DNA of 64,000 bases from Listeria innocua (GTDB lineage: Bacteria; Bacillota; Bacilli; Lactobacillales; Listeriaceae), in the NCBI RefSeq assembly GCF_028596125.1, contig NZ_CP117228.1, forward strand, positions 40,613 to 104,612, written 5' to 3'. The notes under the pieces were generated by a model. The model saw only the letters and a list, made by a program, of their open reading frames with translations. It did no database searches and had not been told where the DNA came from. The translations under genes were made by a program, and so were the position numbers. Shown here piece by piece: positions 34,357 to 42,563 of the stretch. Each line of letters starts with the position of its first letter. Positions within the stretch are counted from its first letter, which is position 1.

Positions 34357-34885
34357 AGAATTAAAAACGATTAAAGAGTTGGCGGATGAGTTAGGTGTTT
34401 CCAAACAAGCTATTCAATATCATATAAAATCATTGACAAACAAAAACCGACAAACAAACGACAAAGGTGTAACGGTTTTGTCTGCGATAGAACAAGAATT
34501 TATAAGGGGTAAAGTAGACAAACAGACAAACAAAAACAAGACAAATGAACCGACAAAAAAGCGACAAACAGACAAACGAAAAGAACCGAATATTAATCAA
34601 TATTTGTTAAATGAAATTGAAGAAGTTAAGAAAAATAGGGATAAACAATTAGCAGTTAAAGATAAACAAATAGAAAATAAAGACATTCAAATTGCACAAA
34701 TGCAAAATCTGCTAGACCAGCAACAACGCCTAGCCTTACAAGATAAAAAGTTGCTAGAAGAATACAAGGCGGAGAACGACAATCTCAAAGCTCTTAACAT
34801 GCCCTCACAGGACACGAAAGAGGTACAAAATGAAGTAGAAGAGGCAACAGAACCTCTTAGAAAGTGGTGGCAGATATGGAAATAA
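34349..34885 (+). CDS. RepX-type replication-associated protein (replicon 2)
   Basis: 178-aa counterpart of the protein at 26782: N-terminal helix-turn-helix (KTIKELADELGVSKQAIQYHIK), a Lys/Gln/Thr/Asn-rich linker, coiled coil with the same LLDQQQRLALQDKKLLEEYK, and the end KWWQIWK. The linker differs completely from the KSDTAVSG repeats in the other copy. The start MSEELKT is supported by that alignment. Confidence 0.85.
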   Translation: MSEELKTIKELADELGVSKQAIQYHIKSLTNKNRQTNDKGVTVLSAIEQEFIRGKVDKQTNKNKTNEPTKKRQTDKRKEPNINQYLLNEIEEVKKNRDKQLAVKDKQIENKDIQIAQMQNLLDQQQRLALQDKKLLEEYKAENDNLKALNMPSQDTKEVQNEVEEATEPLRKWWQIWK

Positions 34886-35088
34886 TCAAAACTGTAAAGG
34901 ATAGATCCCCCATATTACTTGGGCTTGTGATTGCTTTAATGGTTTCTGTTGTTTTAATCATTGCAGGTTTTAAAGTGAAGAGTCAAAGCCTAATTACTAG
35001 TGTATTATTATGGATAATTGGTGTGGTGGGAATACTAATTTGTTTATATCTTATTCTGTTCTCAATCTTTTTTGGCATGAATTGGTAA
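34876..35088 (+). CDS. Small membrane protein, 70 aa
   Basis: Two membrane helices (about 13-34 and 44-64). The ATG overlaps the end of the preceding gene by 10 bases. It may be the last member of the rep2 operon. Function unknown. Confidence 0.5.
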   Translation: MEIIKTVKDRSPILLGLVIALMVSVVLIIAGFKVKSQSLITSVLLWIIGVVGILICLYLILFSIFFGMNW

Positions 35089-35217
35089 TAGGAGTAATCA
35101 CTAATGTTCATAAGGTGTAAAAAAGCTTTGACAAATTTTTTTTATTTTTATTTCAAAAGACATTAGGCTGAATGAATTCAATCTTCTTGATATGCTAGAT
35201 TCATGAAAGGAGACATT

Positions 35218-35808
35218 ATGGAGATAGGTAAACGGATAAGAGAGTATCGAAAAATTTATAATCTTTCCCAAGAACAATTGGCGGACAAGATTTTTGTTTC
35301 ACGTCAAACCGTATCTAATTGGGAAAACGACAAAACATATCCAGACATACAAATCATTGTTTCGTTGTCTATTCTATTTAATGTTTCTTTAGATGAATTA
35401 ATTCGAGAAGATTTGGAGGAAATGAAGATGAAGATTAGTAATAACAAAGCTAATAAACGAGCTGATATTTATTCTTTAATAATGATTTGTTCAACAATAT
35501 TAGCCAGTCTATCCATTGGCTTAGTAGTAGCGTTACCAGAATCAAAGTTGATATGGATAGTTCCAATTATTTTATTTCTACCTGCGGTATGGAGTTCTTT
35601 TGTTTTAGAGAAATTCAAAAGGAATAATGACTTGAAAACTTATAAGGAGATTTTAGCATTTTCACAAAATAAAGATGTAGAAATGTTAAGAGAAAGAAGA
35701 AACCATAGAAAAATACGAATTGAAAAAGGGATTATTGTTTTAGGGTATGCTGGTTTTACACTCTTTATTTGTTTAATAGCTATATCTATTGCAAACTTAT
35801 TTAAATAA
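35218..35808 (+). CDS. XRE-family regulator with membrane tail, 196 aa
   Basis: N-terminal helix-turn-helix (IGKRIREYRKIYNLSQEQLADKIFVSRQ) followed by a linker and three membrane helices (about 78-98, 103-122, 168-190). Such membrane-tethered regulators are common in Lactobacillales, and their signals are unknown. AAAGGAG stands five bases before the ATG at 35218, which is preferred to the ATG at 35203. Confidence 0.88.
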   Translation: MEIGKRIREYRKIYNLSQEQLADKIFVSRQTVSNWENDKTYPDIQIIVSLSILFNVSLDELIREDLEEMKMKISNNKANKRADIYSLIMICSTILASLSIGLVVALPESKLIWIVPIILFLPAVWSSFVLEKFKRNNDLKTYKEILAFSQNKDVEMLRERRNHRKIRIEKGIIVLGYAGFTLFICLIAISIANLFK

Positions 35809-35889
35809 ATAGAAAGCTGTTGTAATGGGCTAAAAATCGACTATTAAAGGGTGGAAAATTCCGCTCTTTTTTATACTTCACTATATTGC

Positions 35890-35933
35890 TTTACAAGTTA
35901 CAATAATTTCGGTATCATGTAAAACATAATACC
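35890..35933 (+). promoter_or_regulatory. padR promoter and probable operator
   Basis: TTTACA (35890-35895), 17-base spacer, TATCAT (35913-35918). A dyad GGTATCATGTAAAACATAATACC region (35911-35933) with ATGT..ACAT half-sites covers the -10 box, as expected for PadR autoregulation. Confidence 0.65.
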
Positions 35934-35951
35934 TCTGGAGGAATTATTAAA

Positions 35952-36296
35952 ATGACAAATAAAATTGATTCTCAAATGCTAAAAGGAATACTTTATGGTT
36001 GTATTTTACTTCTTCTTTCGAAAAAAGAGATGTATGGATACATGATAAGCGAAGAGCTAGATATTTATGGATTTAAAAATATATCTAAAGGCACAATATA
36101 CCCATTATTGTTATCTTTAGAAAAAAAGGGGCTAATAATAGGTGACTTAAAACCATCAATATACGGGCCCAGAAGAAAATATTACTCATTAACAGAAAAA
36201 GGAATCAAAGAAAAGCAAGAATTTTTTAAAGAGTGGAATCAGCTAAACAGCTGTCTTACAAATTTAATTAAAGGGGTTGATGAATATGAAAACTAA
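35952..36296 (+). CDS. PadR-family transcriptional repressor
   Basis: 114-aa winged-helix regulator. LLLLSKKEMYGYMISEEL and the wing motif SKGTIYPLLLSLEKKGLI..GPRRKYYSLTEKG are diagnostic for PadR. CTGGAGG precedes the ATG. It overlaps the downstream membrane-protein gene by 11 bases, which it probably controls together with itself. Confidence 0.93.
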   Translation: MTNKIDSQMLKGILYGCILLLLSKKEMYGYMISEELDIYGFKNISKGTIYPLLLSLEKKGLIIGDLKPSIYGPRRKYYSLTEKGIKEKQEFFKEWNQLNSCLTNLIKGVDEYEN

Positions 36297-37107
36297 TAAG
36301 ATTATTGAACGTAATGCTGAACTTCAAGAGCACCTAACAAAAGAAAATAAAAAATATTATGGCAATCTTTTAGTTTACATTAGAGTAATGTCTCTTATAA
36401 GAGATGAAAAAAAGTCTGAAGAAATGTTATTAGAAATTTTAGAAGATATATTGGAAGGACAGGAACACGGACAATCCGCAGAATATTATTTAGGCAAAAA
36501 TCCTAAACAAGTAGCTGACAATATTATTAAAGAATTGCCTATAAACGTGATAGATACAATAAAAATTATTATTAGTTCGTTAGGGATAGTATGTTTAATG
36601 AAACTTATACCCATTTTAGCCTCATTTGAAGAATATATTGATATTGGTAATTTCTTAATCTCAGGTGTTTATCTGGTATTTCTTGTTATCGCCTTATTAT
36701 TATTTATGGGATATTGTTTATATAGATATGAATCTAAGATTATGAATATAATATTGTCACTATTCTTTGGAGTAGGACTTGTTGTCTTCTTTTTACTATC
36801 ATTCCAACTAAACACAGGATTACAAGTAAGATTATCAAATAATTTAGGGATATTTCTTATATTGTTAGCTCTTTTAATCATTTCCTATCTTTTTAATAAA
36901 ACGAATGAAAAACAAATATGGATTCCGTTTATACCTCCTATAGTAATCTCTGCAATAGCTGGTATTATTATACGTATAAATTTCTTTAGAACAATTATAA
37001 ACACTTCTGACGGAAGGATAGGTTTAGCTATTGTATTAATAATAGGATTACTGCTACAGTACTTGTTGATGTGGTTTATATATAGAAAATTAAAGAAAAA
37101 CGATTAA
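36286..37107 (+). CDS. DUF1129-type membrane protein, 273 aa
   Basis: N-terminal soluble helical part (NAELQEHLTKENKKYYGNLLVYIR) followed by about six membrane helices from residue 90. This order, and coupling to a PadR regulator, fits the DUF1129/DUF1700-like proteins of Firmicutes, which are linked to envelope stress. AAAGGGG precedes the ATG at 36286. Substrate and function are unknown. Confidence 0.75.
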   Translation: MKTNKIIERNAELQEHLTKENKKYYGNLLVYIRVMSLIRDEKKSEEMLLEILEDILEGQEHGQSAEYYLGKNPKQVADNIIKELPINVIDTIKIIISSLGIVCLMKLIPILASFEEYIDIGNFLISGVYLVFLVIALLLFMGYCLYRYESKIMNIILSLFFGVGLVVFFLLSFQLNTGLQVRLSNNLGIFLILLALLIISYLFNKTNEKQIWIPFIPPIVISAIAGIIIRINFFRTIINTSDGRIGLAIVLIIGLLLQYLLMWFIYRKLKKND

Positions 37108-37111
37108 AAGC

Positions 37112-37147
37112 AAAAGCCCATTGGAGTACACTCTACTGGGCTTTTTT
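37112..37147 (+). terminator. Rho-independent terminator
   Basis: AAAAGCCCA and TGGGCTTTTTTG with a 15-base loop after the padR operon. Confidence 0.85.
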
Positions 37148-37212
37148 GTTTTTCTGATATAATAAGATTTGTAAAGGCTCATTAGACTTTGCCAAAATAG
37201 GGAGTGTGATTT

Positions 37213-37799
37213 ATGAGTAAAATTGGATATGCACGAGTTAGCAGTAAAGAACAAAACTTAGATAGACAATTAGAAGCGTTACAGGGCGTTTCTAAGGTCT
37301 TTTCAGATAAAGCAAGCGGACAATCGGTCGAACGTCCACAAATACAAGCCATGCTAGACTATCTACGTGAGGGAGATATTGTCATTGTAACGGAGACCGT
37401 TTAGGGCGGAACAATAAAGACCTTACAGAGATTATGAACGCCATTCAACAAAAAGGAGCTACGCTGGAAGTCTTAAACTTACCCTCAATGAATGGGATTG
37501 AAGACGAAAATTTGAGGCAACTAATTAATAATTTAGTCGTTGAGTTATACAAATATCAAGCGGAAAGTGAAAGGAAAAGAATTAAGGAACGGCAAGCCCA
37601 AGGGATTGAGTTAGCAAAGAAAAAAGGACGATTTACTGGAAGAAAAAGTACCTATCAAAAAGACGACCCTTTACTACAAAGAGCGTTTAATCTATATCAA
37701 TCAAAAGAATATACCTTAAAAGAAATTGAACATCATACAAAAATCCCAGTAAGTACACTAAAACGATATTTAGCAAAGTATGGTATTAAAAGGAAATAA
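37213..37799 (+). pseudogene. Serine resolvase with a frameshift
   Basis: IGYARVSSKEQNLDRQLEAL through DIVIVTE is in one frame and stops at 37404. The next frame continues RLGRNNKDLTEIMNAIQQKG to a normal C-terminus YGIKRK. The expected TELDRLGRN would need four more bases (such as CTAG) at about 37396, so a 4-bp deletion removed Leu-Asp and shifted the frame. The catalytic serine is kept, but the protein is cut after 63 residues. Start has GGGAG upstream. Confidence 0.88.
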
Positions 37800-38106
37800 A
37801 AAAATATCCCTAACTGAAAGAGAATACGATACCGCAAAAAACATTTTAAAAGATTTTCCAAATAAAGACCTAGAAAAACAAGTCAAAGAATCTGAAACAG
37901 AAAATCAAAAGAATCAACTAGAAGCTAAATTAAATGATTTGAAAAAATCAGTATCAGATAGCCAAAAACAACTAGACGGAAAAAATAAACAAATTTCTGA
38001 CTTACAAAAACAGCTTGATGATATTAACAAGGGCAATGATAAAGACAAAGGTAAACACAGCAGGTTATATCCTCTTGAATATCCTAGCGTTGGTGTGGTT
38101 GGTTAA
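37780..38106 (+). CDS. Hypothetical coiled-coil protein, 108 aa, possibly truncated
   Basis: Overlaps the resolvase end by 20 bases. After a short start it becomes a coiled coil (LEKQVKESETENQKNQLEAK, SDSQKQLDGKNKQISDLQKQ). The last 15 residues (KHSRLYPLEYPSVGVVG) differ in character and end six bases before the IS element, so the 3' part has probably been replaced. No family recognised. Confidence 0.45.
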   Translation: MVLKGNKKISLTEREYDTAKNILKDFPNKDLEKQVKESETENQKNQLEAKLNDLKKSVSDSQKQLDGKNKQISDLQKQLDDINKGNDKDKGKHSRLYPLEYPSVGVVG

Positions 38107-38112
38107 AAAATT

Positions 38113-38921
38113 GGTTCTGTTGCAAAGTTTCCGATAAGCTCATTTTGAGGTAAAATAATTGAAAAAGATAGCTTGGAGGAATGAAGATGACTCAGTTCAA
38201 AGGAAAACAATTTCAAAAAGACGTGATTATCGTAGCCGTCGGCTACTATCTTCGGTACAACCTGAGTTATCGTGAAGTGCAGGAAATTCTGTATGACCGA
38301 GGAATTCACGTTTGTCACACCACAATTTACCGTTGGGTGCAAGAATACGGAAAGATTCTTTATCAAATTTGGAAAAAGAAAAACAAACAGTCCTTTTATT
38401 CATGGAAAATGGACGAGACTTATATCAAAATTAAAGGAAAGTGGCATTATTTATATCGCGCTATCGATGTAGATGGCTTAACCTTAGATATCTGGTTACG
38501 GAAAAAGCGCGACACACAGGCTGCGTATGCTTTTCTAAAACGACTGAAGAACCAGTTTGGAGAACCAAAGGTTCTAGTAACGGATAAAGCACCCTCTATT
38601 AAGAGTGCCTTCAGAAAGCTTCAGAAAAATGGACTGTATATAACAACAGAACATCGAACAATCAAGTATCTGAATAATCTGATTGAACAAGATCATCGTC
38701 CAGTAAAGAGACGCAATAAATTCTATCGAAGTTTACGCACTGCCTCTACCACGATTAAAGGCATGGAAGCCATTCGAGGATTATATAAGAAAACCCGAAA
38801 AGAAGGCACTCTCTTCGGCTTTTCGGTGTCTACTGAAATCAAGGTATTATTGGGAATCCCAGCTTAAATCATAGATACCGTAAGGGATTTTATTCTTTAT
38901 TTAAAACTTTGCAACAGAACC
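38113..38921 (+). mobile_element. IS6-family element (ISS1/IS1216 group), 809 bp, complete
   Basis: Ends GGTTCTGTTGCAAAGTTT at 38113 and AAAACTTTGCAACAGAACC at 38921. Left flank AAAAAATT, right flank TAAATGAG; the latter matches the left flank of the element at 12032, in opposite orientation. Confidence 0.94.
38187..38867 (+). CDS. tnp: IS6-family transposase
   Basis: 226-aa transposase starting MTQFKGKQFQKDV, intact through DETYIKIKG, VTDKAPS and LIEQDHR. ATG at 38187 is seven bases after GGAGG; an ATG two codons earlier is too close. The sequence differs from the other two intact copies, for example LQKNGLYITTEHRTIKY, so the bounding elements of the large block are not identical. Confidence 0.95.
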   Translation: MTQFKGKQFQKDVIIVAVGYYLRYNLSYREVQEILYDRGIHVCHTTIYRWVQEYGKILYQIWKKKNKQSFYSWKMDETYIKIKGKWHYLYRAIDVDGLTLDIWLRKKRDTQAAYAFLKRLKNQFGEPKVLVTDKAPSIKSAFRKLQKNGLYITTEHRTIKYLNNLIEQDHRPVKRRNKFYRSLRTASTTIKGMEAIRGLYKKTRKEGTLFGFSVSTEIKVLLGIPA

Positions 38922-38929
38922 TAAATGAG
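38922..38929. repeat. Target-site duplication TAAATGAG, right copy
   Basis: Matches 12024-12031 exactly. The coupling-protein frame continues from the next base. Confidence 0.9.
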
Positions 38930-39019
38930 GACTTTGATACGAATCAATTCTTTTCAGATTTGAATATTCGAGGAAAACATGCCGATTTTGATTTAGAGAG
39001 TAATCGTATAGCAATATAA
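38930..39019 (+). pseudogene. Displaced 3' end of the coupling-protein gene
   Basis: Continuing the frame that stops at 12031, these 90 bases read DFDTNQFFSDLNIRG, then KHADFDLESNRIAI and a stop at 39017-39019. They complete a coupling protein of about 774 residues. The fragment has no start of its own and is followed by transfer genes in the same direction, as expected for the original operon. Confidence 0.9.
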
Positions 39020-39101
39020 AAGATTCCCCTTCCTTTTTGTACACATATGTGTTACAATTTATTTAAGATAAATGTTCATGTATAGAAAGGAGTGTCAATC
39101 A

Positions 39102-39323
39102 ATGACTACCATTACATTTCGAGTATCTGAACAAGAAAAGGCGTTTATTCAAGAAATGGCTAAGTTTAATGGTATATCTATTTCTGAACTCAGTCGCAAA
39201 CAGATTATAGAAGGTTTAGAAGATCAAATTGATTTACAATCGTATGAGCGTGCTATAAAGGCGCATCAGGTGAAAGATGAAAGTATTTCTTTTGATGAAA
39301 TGAAAAAGGAACTTGATTTATGA
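39102..39323 (+). CDS. relB: RelB-like antitoxin
   Basis: 73-aa protein with an N-terminal ribbon-helix-helix (TTITFRVSEQEKAFIQEMAKFNGISISELSRK) and an acidic, flexible C-terminus ending ISFDEMKKELDL that would wrap the toxin. AAAGGAG precedes the ATG at 39102. It overlaps the toxin gene by four bases (ATGA). It normally neutralises RelE and represses the pair. Confidence 0.9.
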   Translation: MTTITFRVSEQEKAFIQEMAKFNGISISELSRKQIIEGLEDQIDLQSYERAIKAHQVKDESISFDEMKKELDL

Positions 39324-39595
39324 GTAAACATTTTCATGTGAGATTTGAAAAAGATGCTCAAAAAGTATTAAAAAAGATGGATCGATTTCAAGCGAAATTG
39401 ATTTTATCTTGGATTGAAAAGCATATCGAAGGATCAGATAATCCACGTCAACATGGTAAAAGCTTAGTTGGCAATCGTGTAGGACAGTGGAGATATAGAG
39501 TAGGAGATTATCGCTTAATTGCAGAGATTCAAGATAATGAAGTGATAGTGTTAATTTTGAACATCGGACACAGGAGAGATATTTACGATAAGTAA
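39320..39595 (+). CDS. relE: RelE/ParE-superfamily toxin
   Basis: 91-aa toxin: KHFHVRFEKDAQKVLKKMDR, then NPRQHGKSLVGNRVGQWRYRVGDYRLIAEI and ILNIGHRRDIYDK, the standard RelE fold pattern with Arg-rich strands and C-terminal GHRRDIY. RelE toxins cut mRNA on the ribosome. The pair gives post-segregational killing and sits directly after the coupling-protein end, inside the transfer region. Confidence 0.92.
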   Translation: MSKHFHVRFEKDAQKVLKKMDRFQAKLILSWIEKHIEGSDNPRQHGKSLVGNRVGQWRYRVGDYRLIAEIQDNEVIVLILNIGHRRDIYDK

Positions 39596-39616
39596 AAAAG
39601 AGAGGTGAAAAATAAT

Positions 39617-39796
39617 ATGGCGATATTTTTTATAATCATTATTTTTGGATTTCTGGCAATAATTGCTTTTGGAGCGATTAAATTAATGTTTAAATTAATT
39701 GGTTTTATTATTGATCAAACTTTGGGATTTATTTTCGTAAAAAGAGATCAACACAGACTTAAAAATATGGGCATTACTGAAAAGGCATCTAAATAG
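39617..39796 (+). CDS. Small membrane protein of the transfer operon, 59 aa
   Basis: One or two long hydrophobic helices (MAIFFIIIIFGFLAIIAFGA and the following FKLIGFII) and a basic tail. AGAGAGG precedes the ATG at 39617. It lies between relE and the VirB6-like gene. Function unknown; PrgG-like small membrane proteins occur at this position in some enterococcal systems. Confidence 0.5.
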   Translation: MAIFFIIIIFGFLAIIAFGAIKLMFKLIGFIIDQTLGFIFVKRDQHRLKNMGITEKASK

Positions 39797-39829
39797 ATGT
39801 CTTTTTTTTATGCCTGAGGGAGTGAACAT

Positions 39830-41734
39830 ATGAATGATGATGAAATTTTAAAAATTCTATTAAAATTTGCTGACTTTTTTAGCATAAATTCATTTGCAAA
39901 AGATGTTTTCCGCGACATATTTATTTGGTTAATCAAAGGATTAGTCACTATAAATGGCGTAATGGAAAATGTCTTTTTTTATTCGGTTAAATTGATTAGT
40001 TGGCCAACAACAAAAGCAATGGAAACACTTATTAACGATCCCAAAAAAGGGTTAGTTATTATTGCTGTAACACTTATGGGTCTAACTTTAATGTTCATTG
40101 GTGGGAAGATTATCTTAGGTGACCGAATGTCTCCTCAGGAATTCACAAGAAATTTCATTATGGTTACATTAGTTCTTATTGGACTAACGGGTTTTATGGG
40201 TAGTTTGGAAAAGTTAACTTTTGCAGGTGTAGATGTGGGTAAAAATGCATTTAGTTCAGAAGAAAATAGTAAGATAAGCTATCAAATTGTAAAAGATAAC
40301 ATAACAGATTTGAAAGCACTAGATGCAGATGGGTGGAAAACAACAATCCCTAAAAAAGCGAATTATTTAAATGAAGATAGTTGGAAAACAGTTAACTTTA
40401 ATGAAGTAATTGATGAACAATTTAAACATGCAGAAGGATTAGCTAAAAAGAGAGTAGATCAAGATGATAGTGGCCAGAACATAGTAGAAGACTTAGATAG
40501 CAGTTTTTGGATGCCATCAACAGATGACTATTATTATCGCTATCATGTTGGATTTACGGCTATCATTATACAAGAGATATTTATCCTTTTAGTTTTTGCA
40601 TTTTCCACGTTAATAATTGTTGAGACATCTTTTGAATTAGGCGTAAAAGGTGTAATCGGCCCTTTTATTGCAGCATCTGATATGGCAACTGGACAAAGAA
40701 TTAAAAATCTCTTAATAGATTTGATAGGAGCTTACGTTAAAATTGTTGTATTAGTTTTTATCATTCAACTTTATAGACTATTTATGAACTGGACACAAAG
40801 TATACATTTTTCAGACTCTCTCGTAGAAACAACTGTATTAAAGTGTTTGATTGTTGTAGGGGCATTTTTTGCAGTATTAAAAGGGTCTAGTTCAGTACAA
40901 CGCTTGTTAGGTATTGATGTTTCACAAAGCTTTGGACAACAAGCATTAATGGGCACTATGGCTGGCGCGCAAATTATGAAGGGCGCTGGTGGTTTAGCTA
41001 GTGGGTTAACAAAAGGAACGGCTAAACAATTTGGAAAGAATGGTTTTATTGGAAAACGAGCACAATCTTTATCTAATAAAAGGCAAGAAAAAGCTAAAAA
41101 ACAAGCACTTACTGAAACATTAGGTGGCAAAGAAAACTATAAAGAAAAAATGAATTCTAGAAGACAAGCACAACGTGAAGGGTTTAATGAAGCTCAACAA
41201 GTTTTAGCTAAAGAACAAGCAATGAAACAACAACAATCCACAGGTGCAAATTCAAATAATGCAGGGAGTAATAAAAATAATTCGGGTTCTAGTAACAAAA
41301 ATACATTATCCTCTAATAGTATAGATAATAAAGGTAACAATCCAACAAGTCCCGGTAATAAAGGAACGAACAGTACAACTCCTACAAATTCACAACGGAA
41401 AGACAATCATGTAAATGATGCCAACACAAAAAAAGGTTCAAATGCAGTGAACAGATTAAATCAACAAAAAGCTAATAAGTCTGATTCGAGTAAGCAAAAT
41501 GTCCCTTTAGGTAAACAATATTCAAAGTATACTTCTAATTCTTCAAACGATACCACAAAATCAAACTTAAACAAAACAGAGTCGCAAGGCCAAAAGCAAT
41601 ACTCTACTAAAGTAAATAGAGATAGCCCAAAGAACGCTAAACCAGCTAGCAAAATGGTACCGAAAAAGCCTCAAAAAACACAAGTAAATGCAAAAAGTAG
41701 TATTAAAGGAAAGGAAACGAAACCTACAAATTAA
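39830..41734 (+). CDS. VirB6/TrbL-like channel protein, 634 aa
   Basis: Polytopic inner-channel component of the conjugation system. Hydrophobic helices occupy about residues 20-55, 80-125 and 235-350. From about 365 the protein is polar, and from 430 very rich in Asn, Ser, Lys, Thr and Gln (disordered). This plan, a VirB6/TrbL-like core plus a long low-complexity cytoplasmic tail, is shared with PrgH/TraL-type proteins. GAGGGAG precedes the ATG. It is followed by PrgI and VirB4 homologues in the standard order. Confidence 0.82.
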   Translation: MNDDEILKILLKFADFFSINSFAKDVFRDIFIWLIKGLVTINGVMENVFFYSVKLISWPTTKAMETLINDPKKGLVIIAVTLMGLTLMFIGGKIILGDRMSPQEFTRNFIMVTLVLIGLTGFMGSLEKLTFAGVDVGKNAFSSEENSKISYQIVKDNITDLKALDADGWKTTIPKKANYLNEDSWKTVNFNEVIDEQFKHAEGLAKKRVDQDDSGQNIVEDLDSSFWMPSTDDYYYRYHVGFTAIIIQEIFILLVFAFSTLIIVETSFELGVKGVIGPFIAASDMATGQRIKNLLIDLIGAYVKIVVLVFIIQLYRLFMNWTQSIHFSDSLVETTVLKCLIVVGAFFAVLKGSSSVQRLLGIDVSQSFGQQALMGTMAGAQIMKGAGGLASGLTKGTAKQFGKNGFIGKRAQSLSNKRQEKAKKQALTETLGGKENYKEKMNSRRQAQREGFNEAQQVLAKEQAMKQQQSTGANSNNAGSNKNNSGSSNKNTLSSNSIDNKGNNPTSPGNKGTNSTTPTNSQRKDNHVNDANTKKGSNAVNRLNQQKANKSDSSKQNVPLGKQYSKYTSNSSNDTTKSNLNKTESQGQKQYSTKVNRDSPKNAKPASKMVPKKPQKTQVNAKSSIKGKETKPTN

Positions 41735-41749
41735 TAAAGGAGGGTTCAA

Positions 41750-42022
41750 ATGTATCAAATTCCTAAATCAACAAGAACGGAAGTTAAATTATTTTTAGGA
41801 TTGTTCTTCATTGATATTGCCGTCATAGGCATTGGAGTGTTTTTTGGCATACAAACGATGGGATATGTGGCCGGTTTGTGGAGAGTTATATATATTTTTG
41901 CTCTTGCCGGTCTTAGTATATTTTTAATTGTTCGTTTTAACGGTCATCGGATGTATCGTGTTATTTTTCAAGCGATTAAGAAAGACTCTAAAAAATATTA
42001 CTCTGTGATGGGAGAAGATTGA
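41750..42022 (+). CDS. PrgI/VirB3-like membrane protein
   Basis: 90 aa, starting MYQIPKSTRTEVKLFLGLFF, with two membrane helices (about 14-32 and 40-62) and the RFNGHRMYRVIFQAIKKD tail seen in the PrgI family. It anchors VirB4 at the membrane in conjugation systems. GGAGGGTT precedes the ATG, and it ends one base before the next gene. Confidence 0.85.
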   Translation: MYQIPKSTRTEVKLFLGLFFIDIAVIGIGVFFGIQTMGYVAGLWRVIYIFALAGLSIFLIVRFNGHRMYRVIFQAIKKDSKKYYSVMGED

Positions 42023-42023
42023 T

Positions 42024-42563
42024 ATGGCTAAAAGTAATGTAAGAAAGACAGTTATTGATGCATTGCCAATTGCTAACATGGATAATAATGTTATTTTGCA
42101 ATTTAAAAACGGCTTGTTTTATACAATATTATTGCTAAGAAGTACTGATATAAATGCGTTGAATGAAGATGAATCAATTAAAGCAATAGGACAATTTGCA
42201 CGATTTAATACACAGTACATTGATCCATATAAAATTATTTCAATGCGTTTTCCGGCGGATACGAAAGAACAACAAAGATACTGGAAAAAAATGCTTCATT
42301 CTTCAAAATGCACACTACAAAGAACAAGATGTCATGAAACGTTACAAAAATTGAAATTAGAGGAAACTGAAAAATCGAATCAGGAATATTATTTAATGAT
42401 ATTTGGTAAATCTGTGAAAGAGCTAGAACATAACTATCAGAAAGTTATACGCTTGTCTGATATGTATATGAATGTTAGCATGTTGCAACGAAATAAAATA
42501 CAACAAATTCATAAAAAACTTTTTAATTTAAATTTGATACTAGGAAATAAGGTGAGTGAATGA
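42024..42563 (+). CDS. VirB4 N-terminal domain encoded as a separate protein
   Basis: 179 aa, starting MAKSNVRKTVIDALPIANMD. Strand-rich beginning (NNVILQFKNGLFYTILLLRSTDINAL), then RFPADTKEQQRYWKKML and helical end match the N-terminal domain that precedes the ATPase in one-piece VirB4 proteins. It overlaps the ATPase gene by four bases (ATGA). Either an ancient split or a stable two-subunit form; both parts look intact. Confidence 0.75.
   Translation: MAKSNVRKTVIDALPIANMDNNVILQFKNGLFYTILLLRSTDINALNEDESIKAIGQFARFNTQYIDPYKIISMRFPADTKEQQRYWKKMLHSSKCTLQRTRCHETLQKLKLEETEKSNQEYYLMIFGKSVKELEHNYQKVIRLSDMYMNVSMLQRNKIQQIHKKLFNLNLILGNKVSE

Larger units (their letters stand above)
12032..38921. mobile_element. 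26.9-kb IS6-bounded block inserted in the coupling-protein gene
   Basis: Both outer ends are complete IS6-family elements with outward GGTTCTGTTGCAAAG / CTTTGCAACAGAACC termini, and TAAATGAG is duplicated at the outer borders. Removing the block and one repeat restores a single open coupling-protein frame. Inside are two repB replicons, a mobilisation module and accessory genes. The bounding elements are in opposite orientation and their transposases differ at many residues, so the structure did not arise by one simple replicative cointegration. Confidence 0.88.
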
